A DNA stretch of 64,000 bases from Lysobacter sp. GX 14042 (GCF_021390425.1 NZ_JAJUWY010000001.1:124001-188000); one strand, 5' to 3'. Positions 39,516 through 48,701 are shown, numbered from the stretch's first letter. A program made the numbers and translations. The notes: generated by a model from the letters alone, not told the origin.

Positions 39516-40988
39516 ATGGAAACCCGTAGTGCATTGGTCGTAGACGACGAACGCGATATCCGCGAATTGCTCGTCCTTACCCTGGGGCGGATGGGCCTGC
39601 GTTGCGACACCGCGTCCAGCCTCGCCGAAGCCCGGGCCCAGCTCGCGCGCAACCGTTACGAGCTGTGCCTGACCGACATGCGCCTGCCGGACGGCTCGGG
39701 CATCGACCTGGTCGCCGAGATCACCCGTGACCACTCCTCCACCCCGGTGGCGATGATCACCGCCTTCGGCAATGTCGAGGTGGCGGTGGAAGCATTGAAG
39801 GCCGGCGCGTTCGACTTCGTCTCCAAGCCGGTGGAACTGACCGCGCTGCGCGACCTGGTGCGCCACGCCCTGGACCTGGGCAAGCCGGGCAAGGAAGTGC
39901 GCGTGACCGGCACCGTCGCCTCGCGCCTGTACGGCGACTCCCCGGCCATGACCGAGCTGCGCGAGACCATCGCCAAGGTCGGGCGCAGCCAGGCCCCGGT
40001 GTACATCGCCGGCGAGTCCGGCGTGGGCAAGGAGCTGGTCGCCCGCACCATCCACGCCGAGGGCGGCCGCTCGACCGGTCCGTTCGTGCCGGTCAACTGC
40101 GGCGCGATCCCCACCGAGCTGATGGAAGGCGAGTTCTTCGGCCACAAGAAGGGCAGCTTCACCGGCGCCCATGCCGACAAGGCCGGGCTGTTCCAGGCCG
40201 CCGACGGCGGCACCCTGTTCCTGGACGAGGTCGCCGAGCTGCCGCTGTCCATGCAGGTCAAGCTGCTGCGCGCGATCCAGGAAAAGTCCATCCGTCCGGT
40301 CGGCGCCAACACCGAGGTGCCGGTGGACGTGCGGATCCTGTCCGCCACCCACAAGAACCTGGCCCAGCTGGTGGCCGAGGGCCGCTTCCGCCAGGACCTG
40401 TATTACCGCATCAACGTCATCGAGCTGCGCGTGCCACCGCTGCGCGAGCGCACCGGCGACCTGCCCGGCCTGTCGGAGGCGATCCTCGCCCGGCTGGCCA
40501 GCGAGCTCGACCGCCCCGCCCCGCTGCTGTCGGACGAGGCACTCGACGCCCTGCGCGACTACCCGTTCCCGGGCAACGTGCGCGAGCTGGAAAACATCCT
40601 CGAGCGCGCCATGGCCCTGGCGGACGGCCACGTGCTGAGCGCCGCCGACCTGTGCCTGCCGCGCGCCACCCCGGTGCCGGGCGCGCTCCCGCCCATGCCC
40701 GAGCCGCCGCCCGCCGCGTTCACCCACGCACCCGCGCCGGCGTCGACCCCCGCCGCCCCCGCCATCACCCCGCACTCCGCGGCCGCCGCCCAGGGCATCG
40801 ACCCGCGCACCCTGGACCCGCGCGACACCGCCACCAGCGCCCTGCCCTCGTACATCGAGGAGATCGAGCGCGCCGCCATCGAGCACGCCCTGCGCGAGAA
40901 CCGCTACAACAAGACCAAGACCGCCGCCGCCCTGGGCATCACCTTCCGCGCCCTGCGCTACAAGCTGAAGAAGCTGGGCATCGACTGA
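39516..40988 (+). CDS. pilR: Sigma-54-dependent response regulator PilR
   Basis: Activator of pilA transcription, 490 residues. Receiver domain: METRSALVVDDERDIREL with phospho-acceptor Asp in LCLTDMRLPDGSG. The AAA+ domain has Walker A GESGVGKELVARTIH, the sigma-54 contact loop GSFTGAHADK, and LFLDEVAELPLSMQVKLLRA. After a Pro/Ala-rich linker (about 385-435) comes a Fis-type HTH (NKTKTAAALGITFRALRYKL). Start ATG at 39516 after CCCGGAGGATCGG. Normally adjacent to pilS; here it is 8.4 kb downstream. Confidence 0.95.
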   Translation: METRSALVVDDERDIRELLVLTLGRMGLRCDTASSLAEARAQLARNRYELCLTDMRLPDGSGIDLVAEITRDHSSTPVAMITAFGNVEVAVEALKAGAFDFVSKPVELTALRDLVRHALDLGKPGKEVRVTGTVASRLYGDSPAMTELRETIAKVGRSQAPVYIAGESGVGKELVARTIHAEGGRSTGPFVPVNCGAIPTELMEGEFFGHKKGSFTGAHADKAGLFQAADGGTLFLDEVAELPLSMQVKLLRAIQEKSIRPVGANTEVPVDVRILSATHKNLAQLVAEGRFRQDLYYRINVIELRVPPLRERTGDLPGLSEAILARLASELDRPAPLLSDEALDALRDYPFPGNVRELENILERAMALADGHVLSAADLCLPRATPVPGALPPMPEPPPAAFTHAPAPASTPAAPAITPHSAAAAQGIDPRTLDPRDTATSALPSYIEEIERAAIEHALRENRYNKTKTAAALGITFRALRYKLKKLGID

Positions 40989-40991
40989 AGG

Positions 40992-41096
40992 CTAGTCCCA
41001 CTTGGTCGCGAGCTCCCAGGCAGACGCGGCGCTCGCCAGCACGGTGTTGTCCGCATCGCTGATCGATTCCCGCATCGGCGCCGGCAAACCCGGGGC
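40992..41096 (-). pseudogene. VapC (PIN-domain) toxin remnant
   Basis: The minus strand from an ATG at 41075 encodes MRESISDADNTVLASAASAW followed by ELATKWD and a stop; immediately upstream in frame is GLPAP. This matches the middle of VapC-type PIN proteins (pattern LPAPMREAI...VSAASAWEIAIK). The N-terminal DTHxFLWW motif and the C-terminal acidic residues are missing. It is wedged between the pilR stop and the minor-pilin operon. Non-functional. Confidence 0.72.
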
Positions 41097-41114
41097 ACCA
41101 CGCCGAACCCGCTC

Positions 41115-43412
41115 CTACAGGTACCGCGACCACTGGATGCTGGCGGTGTTGCCTTCGGTGGCCTCCCCCGGTGGGGGCTCGGGCTCGCAGTTGACCATGC
41201 ATGGGGTCGCACCGGGCTCGTAGTCATGCGAGCCGCTGCCCAGGTTCATCGCGGTGGAACCGCCCATCTTCACCGCATCGCCGGACTTCGCGCGCTGCGC
41301 GGCGCTGACGATGCGGCCGTTGAGGGTGGTGCTGCCGCCGGTGCTGAGCAGGTTTCCGGCCAGCACCGCGCCGTCGGCGCGGGTGGACGCGCCCAGGCTG
41401 ATGTCGCCGCCCACGAACCCGCCCGGCCGCACTGCACCGGCGACGTAGGCGATGTTGCCCAGCGGGTCGCCGGTCATCTGCCCACGGGTGGTGTCGCACA
41501 GGTTGGTCGGCACCAGGCGGGCGAAGTCCGGGTTGGGCTGCAGCCCGGTACCCGCTGGCGCGGCGTTGGTGCACACCGCGGCGTAGCCGGCGTAGTTCGG
41601 CGAAACGGTGCGGTGGCTGCCGCTGGTGGTGATGTTGCCGGTGGCGGCGAAGGTGTTGACGTAGGTCCCGTTGCCCAGCGCCAGGTCGCCGTCGAACCAG
41701 GCCACCCCGCGGGCCATGCTGGTGCCGTTGAGGGTCCACTTGCCGGCGCTGTATGCAAAGCAGGCGTTGTAGGGCGAATGGCCCTGGCACAGGGTGGCCA
41801 CCGGACGGGCACAGGTCCCGCCACGCAGGTCCCCGGGCCGGCACAGCCAGTCCTTGTACTTGCCGCTGCCGGTGTCGTTGTCGCCCAGCACGTAGGCGCC
41901 GTCGGGAATGCCCGACACCTGCGAGACCGTCACCTGGATGCGTCCGTCCACGTACTCGAACACGTAGTTGGCCGCCGCGCGCAACGGGACGACATCGATG
42001 CTGTAGGCCGGCATCCGGATCTCCGGGACCTCCGGGATCGAGACCGCCGCCACGTCCTCGACCGTGACCTTGTGGCCGGGGCTGACCGTCACCCTGACAT
42101 TGCCGTTGCCCGCCTGCGCCTTCTGCAGCCGCCCGCCGATCACCCCGCTGACCGCCTGCCAGCCGCTCACGTACAGGTCGCCCTGGCCATCGAGCTGGCC
42201 CAGGTTCCCGCTGCCCTCCATGCGGGTGTTGCCGGCGGTCCGGACGGTCCCGCCGGAAACCGAGCCGGATATCGACACGTCCTTGCGCGCGGCGACGGTA
42301 TCCAGCGTGCCCCAGTTGATCCCGCGGACCGACCCGTTGGCATGCGCCAGACCGGCACCGGCACCGCTCACGACCAGGTCGCCGCGGGTGCGCAGCGTGG
42401 GCGAGCCTGCGTTCTTCGAACCGGCATAGCTGATGTTGCCGTTGGCATGGATCGTCCCGGCCAGGCCGCTGCCGGACCAGTCCACCGCGCCCTCGGTCGC
42501 GACGGCGCTGATGTTCACCCCGCCGCCGGTGACCTTGACCCCGCCGCGTGACTCCACCACCGAACCGTTGCCGCCGGTGAACTGCACCAGTCCGTTGGCG
42601 CGCACCGACAGCGGCCGCGCACCGCCGCGGACGGTGACGTTGCCACGACTGCGGATTTCGGCCGCCCCAGCGCTGCCGGTCAGCTCGACATCACCGTTGG
42701 CGTGCACCGCCCCCACCTGGATGCCGCTGCCGACGGACACGTTGCCGGTGGCGCGCAGCGTGTCGATGCCGGTGATGGACGCACTGCCCAGCACCGCGTT
42801 GCCGTCGACGTTGATGACCGCGCCTTCCGGCCCGGTGAAGGCGATGCTGCCGGTCAGGTTCAGGTCCTGGTGGATGTCGAGCACCTCGAGCATTCCGCTT
42901 CCCGGCCCCGGCCCCGGAGTACTCCCGCCCCCATCCCCCGGCACCACCCGGTACACCACCTCCACCGCCGAGGTCGACTGCGCCGCGGTGCCCGCCGCGG
43001 CGAGGCCGGACACCTGCGCGGTCACCCGGTAGTACGGCCCGACCATGGCGCTGCCGGGCACCTCGACCACTTCGGTGATGCGGGCGGTGATGCCCAGGTC
43101 GCCGCCGATCGCCAACGGCGCGCCCTCGCGGCCCCAAGCGGCGATCACGGGCCCGTCGACCGCCTCCAGGTACCGCCGGACCAGTTCCACCCCGCGCCAG
43201 GCGGTGGCCTGGGCCGGGGCGGTGGCATGCACGGTCAGCTGACGCGCCTGCGCACCGCCCAGCGCGTGCCAGGTGCCGAAGGCCGCCGCGGTGACCACCA
43301 GCCCGAGCATCACCACGATCAACAGGGTGGCCACCCCGCGATCGCGCCCACGGAAACAGGCATCCCGTGAGGCGCGAAGGGAAGCGGTGGTTCGTTCATG
43401 CATGGTGCTCAT
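41115..43412 (-). CDS. PilX-like protein with long repetitive beta-helix-like passenger
   Basis: A 765-residue protein closing the minor-pilin operon. Residues 1 to about 50 resemble PilX: a basic leader then RGVATLLIVVMLGLVVTAAAF, a single hydrophobic helix. From about 170 to 420 it carries irregular tandem units of roughly 20 residues alternating short strands and Gly/Asn turns (for example VESRGGVKVTGGGVNISAVA, TIHANGNISYAGS), suggesting a right-handed beta-helix. The C-terminal third has eight cysteines (LCRPGDLRGGTC, LCQ, NACF, VCT, LCD, PCMVNC), probably disulfides. Starts 4 bp after pilW. Probable pilus-tip adhesin; inference. Confidence 0.7.
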   Translation of the reverse strand: MSTMHERTTASLRASRDACFRGRDRGVATLLIVVMLGLVVTAAAFGTWHALGGAQARQLTVHATAPAQATAWRGVELVRRYLEAVDGPVIAAWGREGAPLAIGGDLGITARITEVVEVPGSAMVGPYYRVTAQVSGLAAAGTAAQSTSAVEVVYRVVPGDGGGSTPGPGPGSGMLEVLDIHQDLNLTGSIAFTGPEGAVINVDGNAVLGSASITGIDTLRATGNVSVGSGIQVGAVHANGDVELTGSAGAAEIRSRGNVTVRGGARPLSVRANGLVQFTGGNGSVVESRGGVKVTGGGVNISAVATEGAVDWSGSGLAGTIHANGNISYAGSKNAGSPTLRTRGDLVVSGAGAGLAHANGSVRGINWGTLDTVAARKDVSISGSVSGGTVRTAGNTRMEGSGNLGQLDGQGDLYVSGWQAVSGVIGGRLQKAQAGNGNVRVTVSPGHKVTVEDVAAVSIPEVPEIRMPAYSIDVVPLRAAANYVFEYVDGRIQVTVSQVSGIPDGAYVLGDNDTGSGKYKDWLCRPGDLRGGTCARPVATLCQGHSPYNACFAYSAGKWTLNGTSMARGVAWFDGDLALGNGTYVNTFAATGNITTSGSHRTVSPNYAGYAAVCTNAAPAGTGLQPNPDFARLVPTNLCDTTRGQMTGDPLGNIAYVAGAVRPGGFVGGDISLGASTRADGAVLAGNLLSTGGSTTLNGRIVSAAQRAKSGDAVKMGGSTAMNLGSGSHDYEPGATPCMVNCEPEPPPGEATEGNTASIQWSRYL

Positions 43413-43416
43413 GACC

Positions 43417-44142
43417 TCAAAGATTCGGCAGGCACATCGTGAACAGCTCGCCGCGGGTCATCAGCAGCTGCACCGCGGGATGTTCAGCGGCCGCATCGGC
43501 GGCGGGGCCGTAGGGCGCGCAGGCGCTGGCGGCGACCTGCTGGAAGCGGGCACCGGCCAGTCCGAAGCCGCCCACCTCGTCCGGGCGTCCGGGGTCTAAC
43601 GCGGTCGCCGAGGCCAGCAGCCGCGGCAGCGGCTGGCCGGGTTGGCCCCAGGCGAGCCCGGCCTGGTCGGCGCTGGCGCATTCCACCGGCGGCAGGAACC
43701 ACAGCCCGGGCTGGGCACCCGCGGAGGATCCGGCCGCGCCCGCCATGCCCGGGATCACACTGCCGCCGCTCCCACCGCCCGGCGCCCCGCCCTCCTCCAC
43801 CAGCCGTATCCCGGCGCAGGCCAGGCGCAGGTCGTCGAGCAGCGGACGGAAGCGCCAGACCACCTCACGTCCGTCCGCCGCCACCCACAGGTTGCTGCCG
43901 GCGGTGCCCGGCTCGATGCCGAAGCCGGCCTGCTGCATCTCCACCTGCGCGGCCATCGCCGCCGAGGCCACCTGGCCGTCGCGCTGGGCCAGCCGGGTGG
44001 TGTCGCGGGCCATCACCACCATCGCCTGGTACAGCGCGAGCATCGCCGCCACCGTCAGCAGCGACAACGCCATGCCGACCATCAGCCCGACCAGGGTCTG
44101 GCCGGCGTGCACGGCGCGCGGGCGGGCAAACCGCGGGCTCAT
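43417..44142 (-). CDS. pilW: Minor pilin PilW-like protein
   Basis: A 241-residue type IV pilus minor pilin. N terminus MSPRFARPRAVHAGQTLVGL then MVGMALSLLTVAAMLALYQA is a PilW-type hydrophobic alpha-helix, with a divergent prepilin cleavage region (AGQTLVGL). The body has FGIEPG, a Gly-rich stretch and a C-terminal ELFTMCLPNL. Its ATG overlaps the pilV stop (ATGA). It would help prime pilus assembly together with PilV/PilE/PilX. Confidence 0.78.
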   Translation of the reverse strand: MSPRFARPRAVHAGQTLVGLMVGMALSLLTVAAMLALYQAMVVMARDTTRLAQRDGQVASAAMAAQVEMQQAGFGIEPGTAGSNLWVAADGREVVWRFRPLLDDLRLACAGIRLVEEGGAPGGGSGGSVIPGMAGAAGSSAGAQPGLWFLPPVECASADQAGLAWGQPGQPLPRLLASATALDPGRPDEVGGFGLAGARFQQVAASACAPYGPAADAAAEHPAVQLLMTRGELFTMCLPNL

Positions 44143-44561
44143 TGCCGCGTCCCCACCACCAGCGCCGGGCCCCCGGCGTCGCCCAGCTCGGCCGCCGCCA
44201 CGCTCAGCACCACCTCGCGAGGGGCCGACACCGACAGCGTGCCCGCGCCCGGCGCGGCAATGCCCACCGTGGGCGCGGCGCCACATTCCACCCGGATCGG
44301 CACCTGGCGCCCGCCGATCGCCACCCGGTGCCCGGCGGGGGCATCGCACAACGCCTCGGCCTGGGTGCGCAGCAGGCGGCGCATCTCCACCATCGCCAAG
44401 GTCTCGGCGCGCAGGTCGGCCTGCCGCCCGGCCAGCTGCTCGGCCACGTGCAGCATCCCCGCGCCCAGCAATCCGGTGAGCAGCACGCCCACCAACGCCT
44501 CCACCAGCATCTCGCCGCGCTGCCGGGCGGGCAGGGCCGGCTTGTCAAAGCAGTTCGACAT
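44139..44561 (-). CDS. pilV: Minor pilin PilV-like protein
   Basis: A 140-residue minor pilin. The prepilin segment is ARQRGEMLVEALVGVLLTGL, with E at mature position 5 conserved as expected for PilV (normally GFTLIEVLV). Then LGAGMLHVAEQLAGRQADLR and a short C-terminal beta region. It overlaps fimT by 17 bases at its start and pilW by 4 bases at its end. Confidence 0.78.
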   Translation of the reverse strand: MSNCFDKPALPARQRGEMLVEALVGVLLTGLLGAGMLHVAEQLAGRQADLRAETLAMVEMRRLLRTQAEALCDAPAGHRVAIGGRQVPIRVECGAAPTVGIAAPGAGTLSVSAPREVVLSVAAAELGDAGGPALVVGTRQ

Positions 44562-44994
44562 CGACCGGCGCCCTCCGCCCGCCCACCTGCACCTGGACTC
44601 GCGGCGCCCAGGTGCAGTCCGGCGCACTGGCCGGTTCCGGCCGCAGGCCGCGGCTGTCGAAGGCCACGCAGTTGAACGCCACCCCGCCGTCGTCGGCCAG
44701 CCGCACCCCCGGGTGCAGGTCGGCCTGCCAGCCCACCTGCCCGTTGGCGACCCGCACCACCTGCAGGGTGTCCCCGCGCAGGCGCACCATCGCCACCGCC
44801 TGCCCGGCCGCGCGCCCGTCGGGGTTGCGGATCGCCAGCGCCCGCGCCCGGCCGAGCGACTCCACCAGCGCGCCCCGGGCCTCGGCCTGGCGCGCCCCGC
44901 TGGCCCAGGTGGCCGCCGCCGGCAAGGCCAGCGCCGCGAGGATCGCCATCACCGCCACCGTCACCATCAGCTCGACCAGGGTGAAGCCCTTCAC
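44545..44994 (-). CDS. fimT: GspH/FimT-type minor pseudopilin
   Basis: A 149-residue pilin-like protein starting at GTG 44994: MKGFTLVELMVTVAVMAILA, a textbook class III signal with cleavage after Gly3. GspH/FimT body with RARALAIRNPDGRAAG and VAFNCVAFDSRGL. The GTG overlaps the TGA of the upstream pilE gene (GTGA), showing coupling. Confidence 0.85.
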   Translation of the reverse strand: MKGFTLVELMVTVAVMAILAALALPAAATWASGARQAEARGALVESLGRARALAIRNPDGRAAGQAVAMVRLRGDTLQVVRVANGQVGWQADLHPGVRLADDGGVAFNCVAFDSRGLRPEPASAPDCTWAPRVQVQVGGRRAPVDVELL

Positions 44995-45416
44995 CAGCCC
45001 ACCGCCCCGGCCGCATGGCAGGCGGACGTGGACTCGCGCACGTTGCCGGCGCGCAGCGCCAGCTCGCAGCCCTCCAGCTTGCCCCCGCCCTCCCAGGTGG
45101 CAATGACCTTGAAGCCACCGCCCGCCACCGGCCGGTAGTCGAAGGCGAAATCCTTCGCGTCCGAGCCCGGGCTCCAGCCCCGGAACTGCGCGACCCCCGA
45201 CCCGGCCGGGTACGACAGCGTGCGCTGGCGGTGGTTTTCCACGTTCGCCACCAGCGCCGCCAGGTCGCCCTGCGCCAGCCGCACCTTCGAGCGCAGCACG
45301 TAGTTGGCGTACGACGGCCAGGCGATCGCCGCCAGAATGGCGACCACCGCCACGGTGATCATGAGTTCGATGAGGGTGAAGCCACGCAGGCATCTACGTA
45401 CGGGCATACCGCTCAT
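44991..45416 (-). CDS. pilE: Minor pilin PilE
   Basis: A 141-residue pilin; leader MSGMPVRRCLRG then [20 protein letters not shown], with PilD cleavage after Gly and E5 intact. C-terminal pair of cysteines (KLEGCELALR, TSACHAAG) should form the D-region disulfide. Start at 45416 or at the second ATG, 45407. First gene of the leftward operon pilE-fimT-pilV-pilW-pilX-like. A small CCCGC/GCGGG hairpin (45430-45442) lies just upstream, before the ATG. Confidence 0.87.
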   Translation of the reverse strand: MSGMPVRRCLRGFTLIELMITVAVVAILAAIAWPSYANYVLRSKVRLAQGDLAALVANVENHRQRTLSYPAGSGVAQFRGWSPGSDAKDFAFDYRPVAGGGFKVIATWEGGGKLEGCELALRAGNVRESTSACHAAGAVGW

Positions 45417-45485
45417 GTTAGGAAGCGCCCGCTATGCGGGACGTGAACCGCAACCGCTACCCGAGCTACGGGCAGACACAGCCTG

Positions 45486-45770
45486 TCAGAGTGCCGCGTC
45501 CCGGTATGCCTTCAGGACCGCATTCATGCGCGTTTGCCACCCGGGTCCCTGGGCCCGGTACCACTCCAGCACCTCTTTATCCACGCGCAGTGCAATCTGC
45601 TCTTTGCGGGCGTCGGCGGCCTTCGGTGGCCGTCCCCGCCTGGCGCGGAATTCCGCTACGCCCTTATGGGCGGTAGCACCCTCCCAATACTCCCGGGTGT
45701 CCGTCTCGTTCCCGGGGTCGTAGGGCACGTCAGTGTTGCGGGTATCTTCGGTAGTACGATTCTCGTTCAT
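45486..45770 (-). CDS. brnA: BrnA-family antitoxin, no toxin partner found
   Basis: A 94-residue protein with N-terminal acidic region and a C-terminal ribbon-helix-helix: [20 protein letters not shown] then [20 protein letters not shown], the BrnA signature. BrnA normally follows the toxin gene brnT. Upstream (45771 onward, minus strand) I find no BrnT motif; that strand is opposite to a SEC-C gene. So it is an orphan. It reads toward the minor-pilin operon and could contribute read-through transcription. Confidence 0.78.
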   Translation of the reverse strand: MNENRTTEDTRNTDVPYDPGNETDTREYWEGATAHKGVAEFRARRGRPPKAADARKEQIALRVDKEVLEWYRAQGPGWQTRMNAVLKAYRDAAL

Positions 45771-45828
45771 GGCGCCAAGCGTTGCTCTCCGTAGGCTTCA
45801 CGGTCTGTGGATCGAGCCGGAGTACAAC

Positions 45829-46467
45829 ATGGTAATGCTGGAGGACGACATCGCCGCCGATCTGGATCTTGCGATGATGGTCCGGCGCGATAACGTTCAT
45901 GGACCACACACTCCAGACGGCATCCTGACCAGGTTTGCCGGGACTCAGTTCGAACGCTTGCTGCAGCAGATCGAAAAGGATCCAACTCCGATCAGTATCG
46001 AATTAGGGCTGATGTTGCTTACGCTGGGCGAGGACTCTTGCCGGACTATCAACCAAGGTCTTCAATTCATCACGCGTCAAACCAGGGCGGACGGAAAAGT
46101 TCACGATTTCACTGTAGGAGGAAATGAAGGCGGTATTACGTTTCACTGCAATGTCGAATCTTCTGATGATGCGAAGGCCAAGCTTGGAGCCTATTGCACA
46201 TACCGGAAATATGCTGAGCGCGCACAGCGATGGATAGGAGTATCTCTGGACCATGAATCCAACCTGCAATTTGGAATGGTTCTGGATTACGACTGGCAAC
46301 ATTCAGACGACATGGATGCTGCCACAACCGGCATGCGGCGGCCGATGAGCCCGGCTAGCCTTGTGCGTGTGATCGATGGCCGCCGCCGGAGCACGGTGGG
46401 ACGCAACGACCCATGCCCATGCGGTAGCGGAAAGAAGTTCAAGAAGTGTTGTATCGATAGCTTGTAG
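45829..46467 (+). CDS. Uncharacterised protein with C-terminal SEC-C zinc motif
   Basis: A 212-residue protein of unknown function; the final 25 residues are a SEC-C motif, [19 protein letters not shown], like the one ending SecA. The rest (for example [20 protein letters not shown]) is not recognised. I chose ATG 45829 because GGAG lies six bases upstream; ATG 45769 is also in frame. Base composition is clearly lower in GC than the flanking pil genes, suggesting horizontal acquisition. Confidence 0.62.
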   Translation: MVMLEDDIAADLDLAMMVRRDNVHGPHTPDGILTRFAGTQFERLLQQIEKDPTPISIELGLMLLTLGEDSCRTINQGLQFITRQTRADGKVHDFTVGGNEGGITFHCNVESSDDAKAKLGAYCTYRKYAERAQRWIGVSLDHESNLQFGMVLDYDWQHSDDMDAATTGMRRPMSPASLVRVIDGRRRSTVGRNDPCPCGSGKKFKKCCIDSL

Positions 46468-46503
46468 ATGACGGTCGCCATGCCTTCCAAGGCTTCAAAT
46501 CCT

Positions 46504-47081
46504 TCAGTTGATTTGCTCAACGTAACGGCTTCCGTGTAGATGCAATTGGCACGCCGGAATCCTTTGCCTTCGTTGCTTTTTCGCGGCGATGAGACGCTCC
46601 CTGTTTTCCCGTCGGATCTGCAACCCTAGGTAGACGGCTTTCAGTGCGGTTGGTGGAAATGCAAGCAGGCCGGGAGGGGTTTCGTGTCGAAATACGCGAA
46701 CCTCATTGTTCACCTCGCCAATGACCTATCGATGGCTGCCTGCATGCCGCAACGAAGGGCCTCGTACATTTCCGGCGAGCCAAACCTTCCATCTCCGGCC
46801 GCATTCCTTACTGTCACGGCATGAGGATGGTCCGCGGAGAGTCCGCGTCGTTGAATCATCGCCTCGGTGCGATGGACAGCTTCGGCGACTGTGATGTTCG
46901 ACATGACCAGGTTTGGCCTGCAGTCGAATGGATCATTGAATGCTCTGGGATCGCTACACCAGAGCTGTGAATCGCAAATAATTCGCTGCGGCTCCCGTTT
47001 GTGCTCTTCGTTTTCGGAAACCCGGAAATGCCGGAAGCGATACATCATCTCGCTATCTTGTTGATTGTTCATCGGAGTCAT
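46504..47081 (-). pseudogene. Broken DUF2971 gene
   Basis: The minus strand encodes an N-terminal piece of 123 residues (MYRFRHFRVSENEEH, LWCSDPRAFNDPFDCRPNLV), ending in a stop at 46710. Overlapping it in another frame is a 69-codon piece (VFRHETPPGLLAFPPTALKA, VYLGLQIRRENRERL). Together they match the start and end of a DUF2971 protein, but the middle is missing and the frame is broken. DUF2971 genes are often in defence or mobile contexts. Confidence 0.62.
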
Positions 47082-47120
47082 CGAATGTGGCCCTAACCGG
47101 TCACATTACACATCTCTCAG

Positions 47121-48009
47121 ATGTCTGCTTCCGGCCGAAAGCCGTCGTTAGGTACCACCGGTCAGCGTCGGTCTGCTGGTCATCGACGGCTGGTCCAACT
47201 GGTCAATCTCATCGGTCCACGCATCCATCCAGAGGAACAGAGCGGCTTCTCCCTGTGGCGGCTGTTCTCGCACGTGCTGGAGGAGTCCCGGCTGCGGACC
47301 GCCGATTACCAGGGACTGTTCACCAAGCATGGCCTGCGCAATGCAGCGATCCCCAGGTCGACGTCACCGGATCCTCCCGCGTCGGAAGCGGTGCTGCGGA
47401 TCAGCCGGGAGCAGACCGGCCATCGCCGATGACGAGCTGTCGTACGACCTTGCGACGACCGCGTTCGATGCCGACACCCTGTCCCTCGATCCTCTCCAGA
47501 CCCGCCTTGCCGACGCGTTCGGCGAGCCCGCGCCTGCGCCCCGCCGGCTCACCATGGAGACGAACGACTACGCCCGGTGTGCGGGCCATGCACTCAGGCC
47601 CAGGCTGTTCGGCGACTTCAACGACGCGGACACCGTCCTGGTCATACATGACGCGACCGAGTTCACCAGGCGGCCGATACAGGCCATCCGCGACCCGCGG
47701 CATGGCTGGCAGATCACGCCCGGCACGGTTCATGACTTCGACCCGTACCACCCGTCGCAGCAGGCCCGGCACGTCTTCGCCTGCAAGCACTTCAAGTACC
47801 TGTACCAGGAAGAGTTCCGCTACGTCTTCCTCCCTCCCTCGCCCGTGACCAGGCTGGAACCACTCTCACTGGAGCTTGGCTCCCTGGGCGATATCTCCCG
47901 AGGCACTGGACAGGTAGGGAAGCCGGTGCACGCCTGCTTTGCCTCTTTGGCTCCCCAAAGCGTCGGCACACCCCACTCGTTCCTCCCCACTCGTTCCTCG
48001 CTCCTGTAG
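47121..48009 (+). pseudogene. Unrecognised decayed locus
   Basis: Two overlapping frames: the first (47121-47432) contains LIGPRIHPEEQSGFSLWRLF and SHVLEESRLRTADYQGLF; the second (from about 47420 to 48009) contains DDELSYDLATTAFDADTLSL, DADTVLVIHDATEF and [20 protein letters not shown]. The two read like successive parts of one protein separated by a frameshift near 47400. I do not recognise the family. The end of the second frame runs into ACTCGTTCCTC repeats, so its stop is not original. Confidence 0.35.
47975..48004. repeat. ACTCGTTCCTC-family repeat, copy 3
   Basis: Two exact ACTCGTTCCTC units (47975 and 47990) followed by GCTCC, at the end of the decayed locus and 260 bp before pilA. 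Confidence 0.8.
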
Positions 48010-48150
48010 GGCCTCCCCCTACCCACCCCGACAAATCGCGTCAGGTTCGGCCGCAAAACTGCCCCTTTTGGTCACCCGCCTCCGTGCGGGGGCACAGACC
48101 GACCGTGACCGGTCACCCACTCCACCCTCCCGCCCCTGCGGCTAGGAAGT

Positions 48151-48165
48151 TGGCACGGCTCATGC
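48151..48165 (+). promoter_or_regulatory. Sigma-54 promoter of pilA
   Basis: TGGCACG-GCTC-ATGC (48151-48165) matches the -24/-12 consensus TGGCACG-N4-TTGC with one change. Transcription would start near 48177, leaving about a 90-base leader. PilR, encoded in this window, is the expected activator. Confidence 0.85.
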
Positions 48166-48266
48166 GTAGTCCTACATGCACGTGCTTTACGTGCAACGCC
48201 GCCCGAGGACCGGAACGCCGGCACGAAGGGCACGTGAGAATCAGATCACTCCTAGGGGATTTACAT

Positions 48267-48701
48267 ATGAAGAAGTCGATGCAGAAGGGTTTCACCTTGA
48301 TCGAACTGATGATCGTTGTGGCGATCATTGCCATCCTGGCGGCGATTGCGCTGCCGGCTTATCAGGACTACGTTGCTAAGTCGAAGGCTGCTGCATCGCT
48401 GGCGGACTTGGCTTCGCACAAGACGCAGTTCGAAATGGATATCAGTGAGGGGCGCACCCCCAGTGTCACCTCGGTTGGCTTTCAGGCTGCAAGTACTGGT
48501 AACTGCGCGACGATCGAGGTCGACGAAGACGGCATGACCTGCACCATCAACAATCCTGGCCGTCTGGGGGAAGACGCCACTATTGCGCTCGTCTATACAG
48601 AGGTGGAGGCTGACGCAACCGGTGAAATCACTACCGCTGGCGGCTTCAGCTGCGTAACGGGTGATATGGAAGAGCGTTTCAAGCCGGCTGGCTGCAGCTG
48701 A
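48267..48701 (+). CDS. pilA: Major type IV pilin PilA
   Basis: A 144-residue prepilin: MKKSMQKG then [20 protein letters not shown], cleaved and N-methylated by PilD. Four cysteines occur in the C-terminal half (TGNCATI, GMTCTIN, GFSCVTG, PAGCS). ATG 48267 follows AGGGGA. Preceded by a sigma-54 promoter and followed by a strong terminator, so it is a monocistronic, PilR-regulated gene. Lower GC than the flanking genes, as usual for pilins. Confidence 0.95.
   Translation: MKKSMQKGFTLIELMIVVAIIAILAAIALPAYQDYVAKSKAAASLADLASHKTQFEMDISEGRTPSVTSVGFQAASTGNCATIEVDEDGMTCTINNPGRLGEDATIALVYTEVEADATGEITTAGGFSCVTGDMEERFKPAGCS

Noticed and set aside
45771-45985. BrnT toxin upstream of brnA
   Set aside because: The minus-strand frames lack BrnT core motifs and are antisense to the SEC-C gene region.
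47420-48009. Possible IS4-type transposase fragment (VLVIHDATEF)
   Set aside because: Only one short motif-like match; no DDE context, terminal inverted repeats or target duplication were found.
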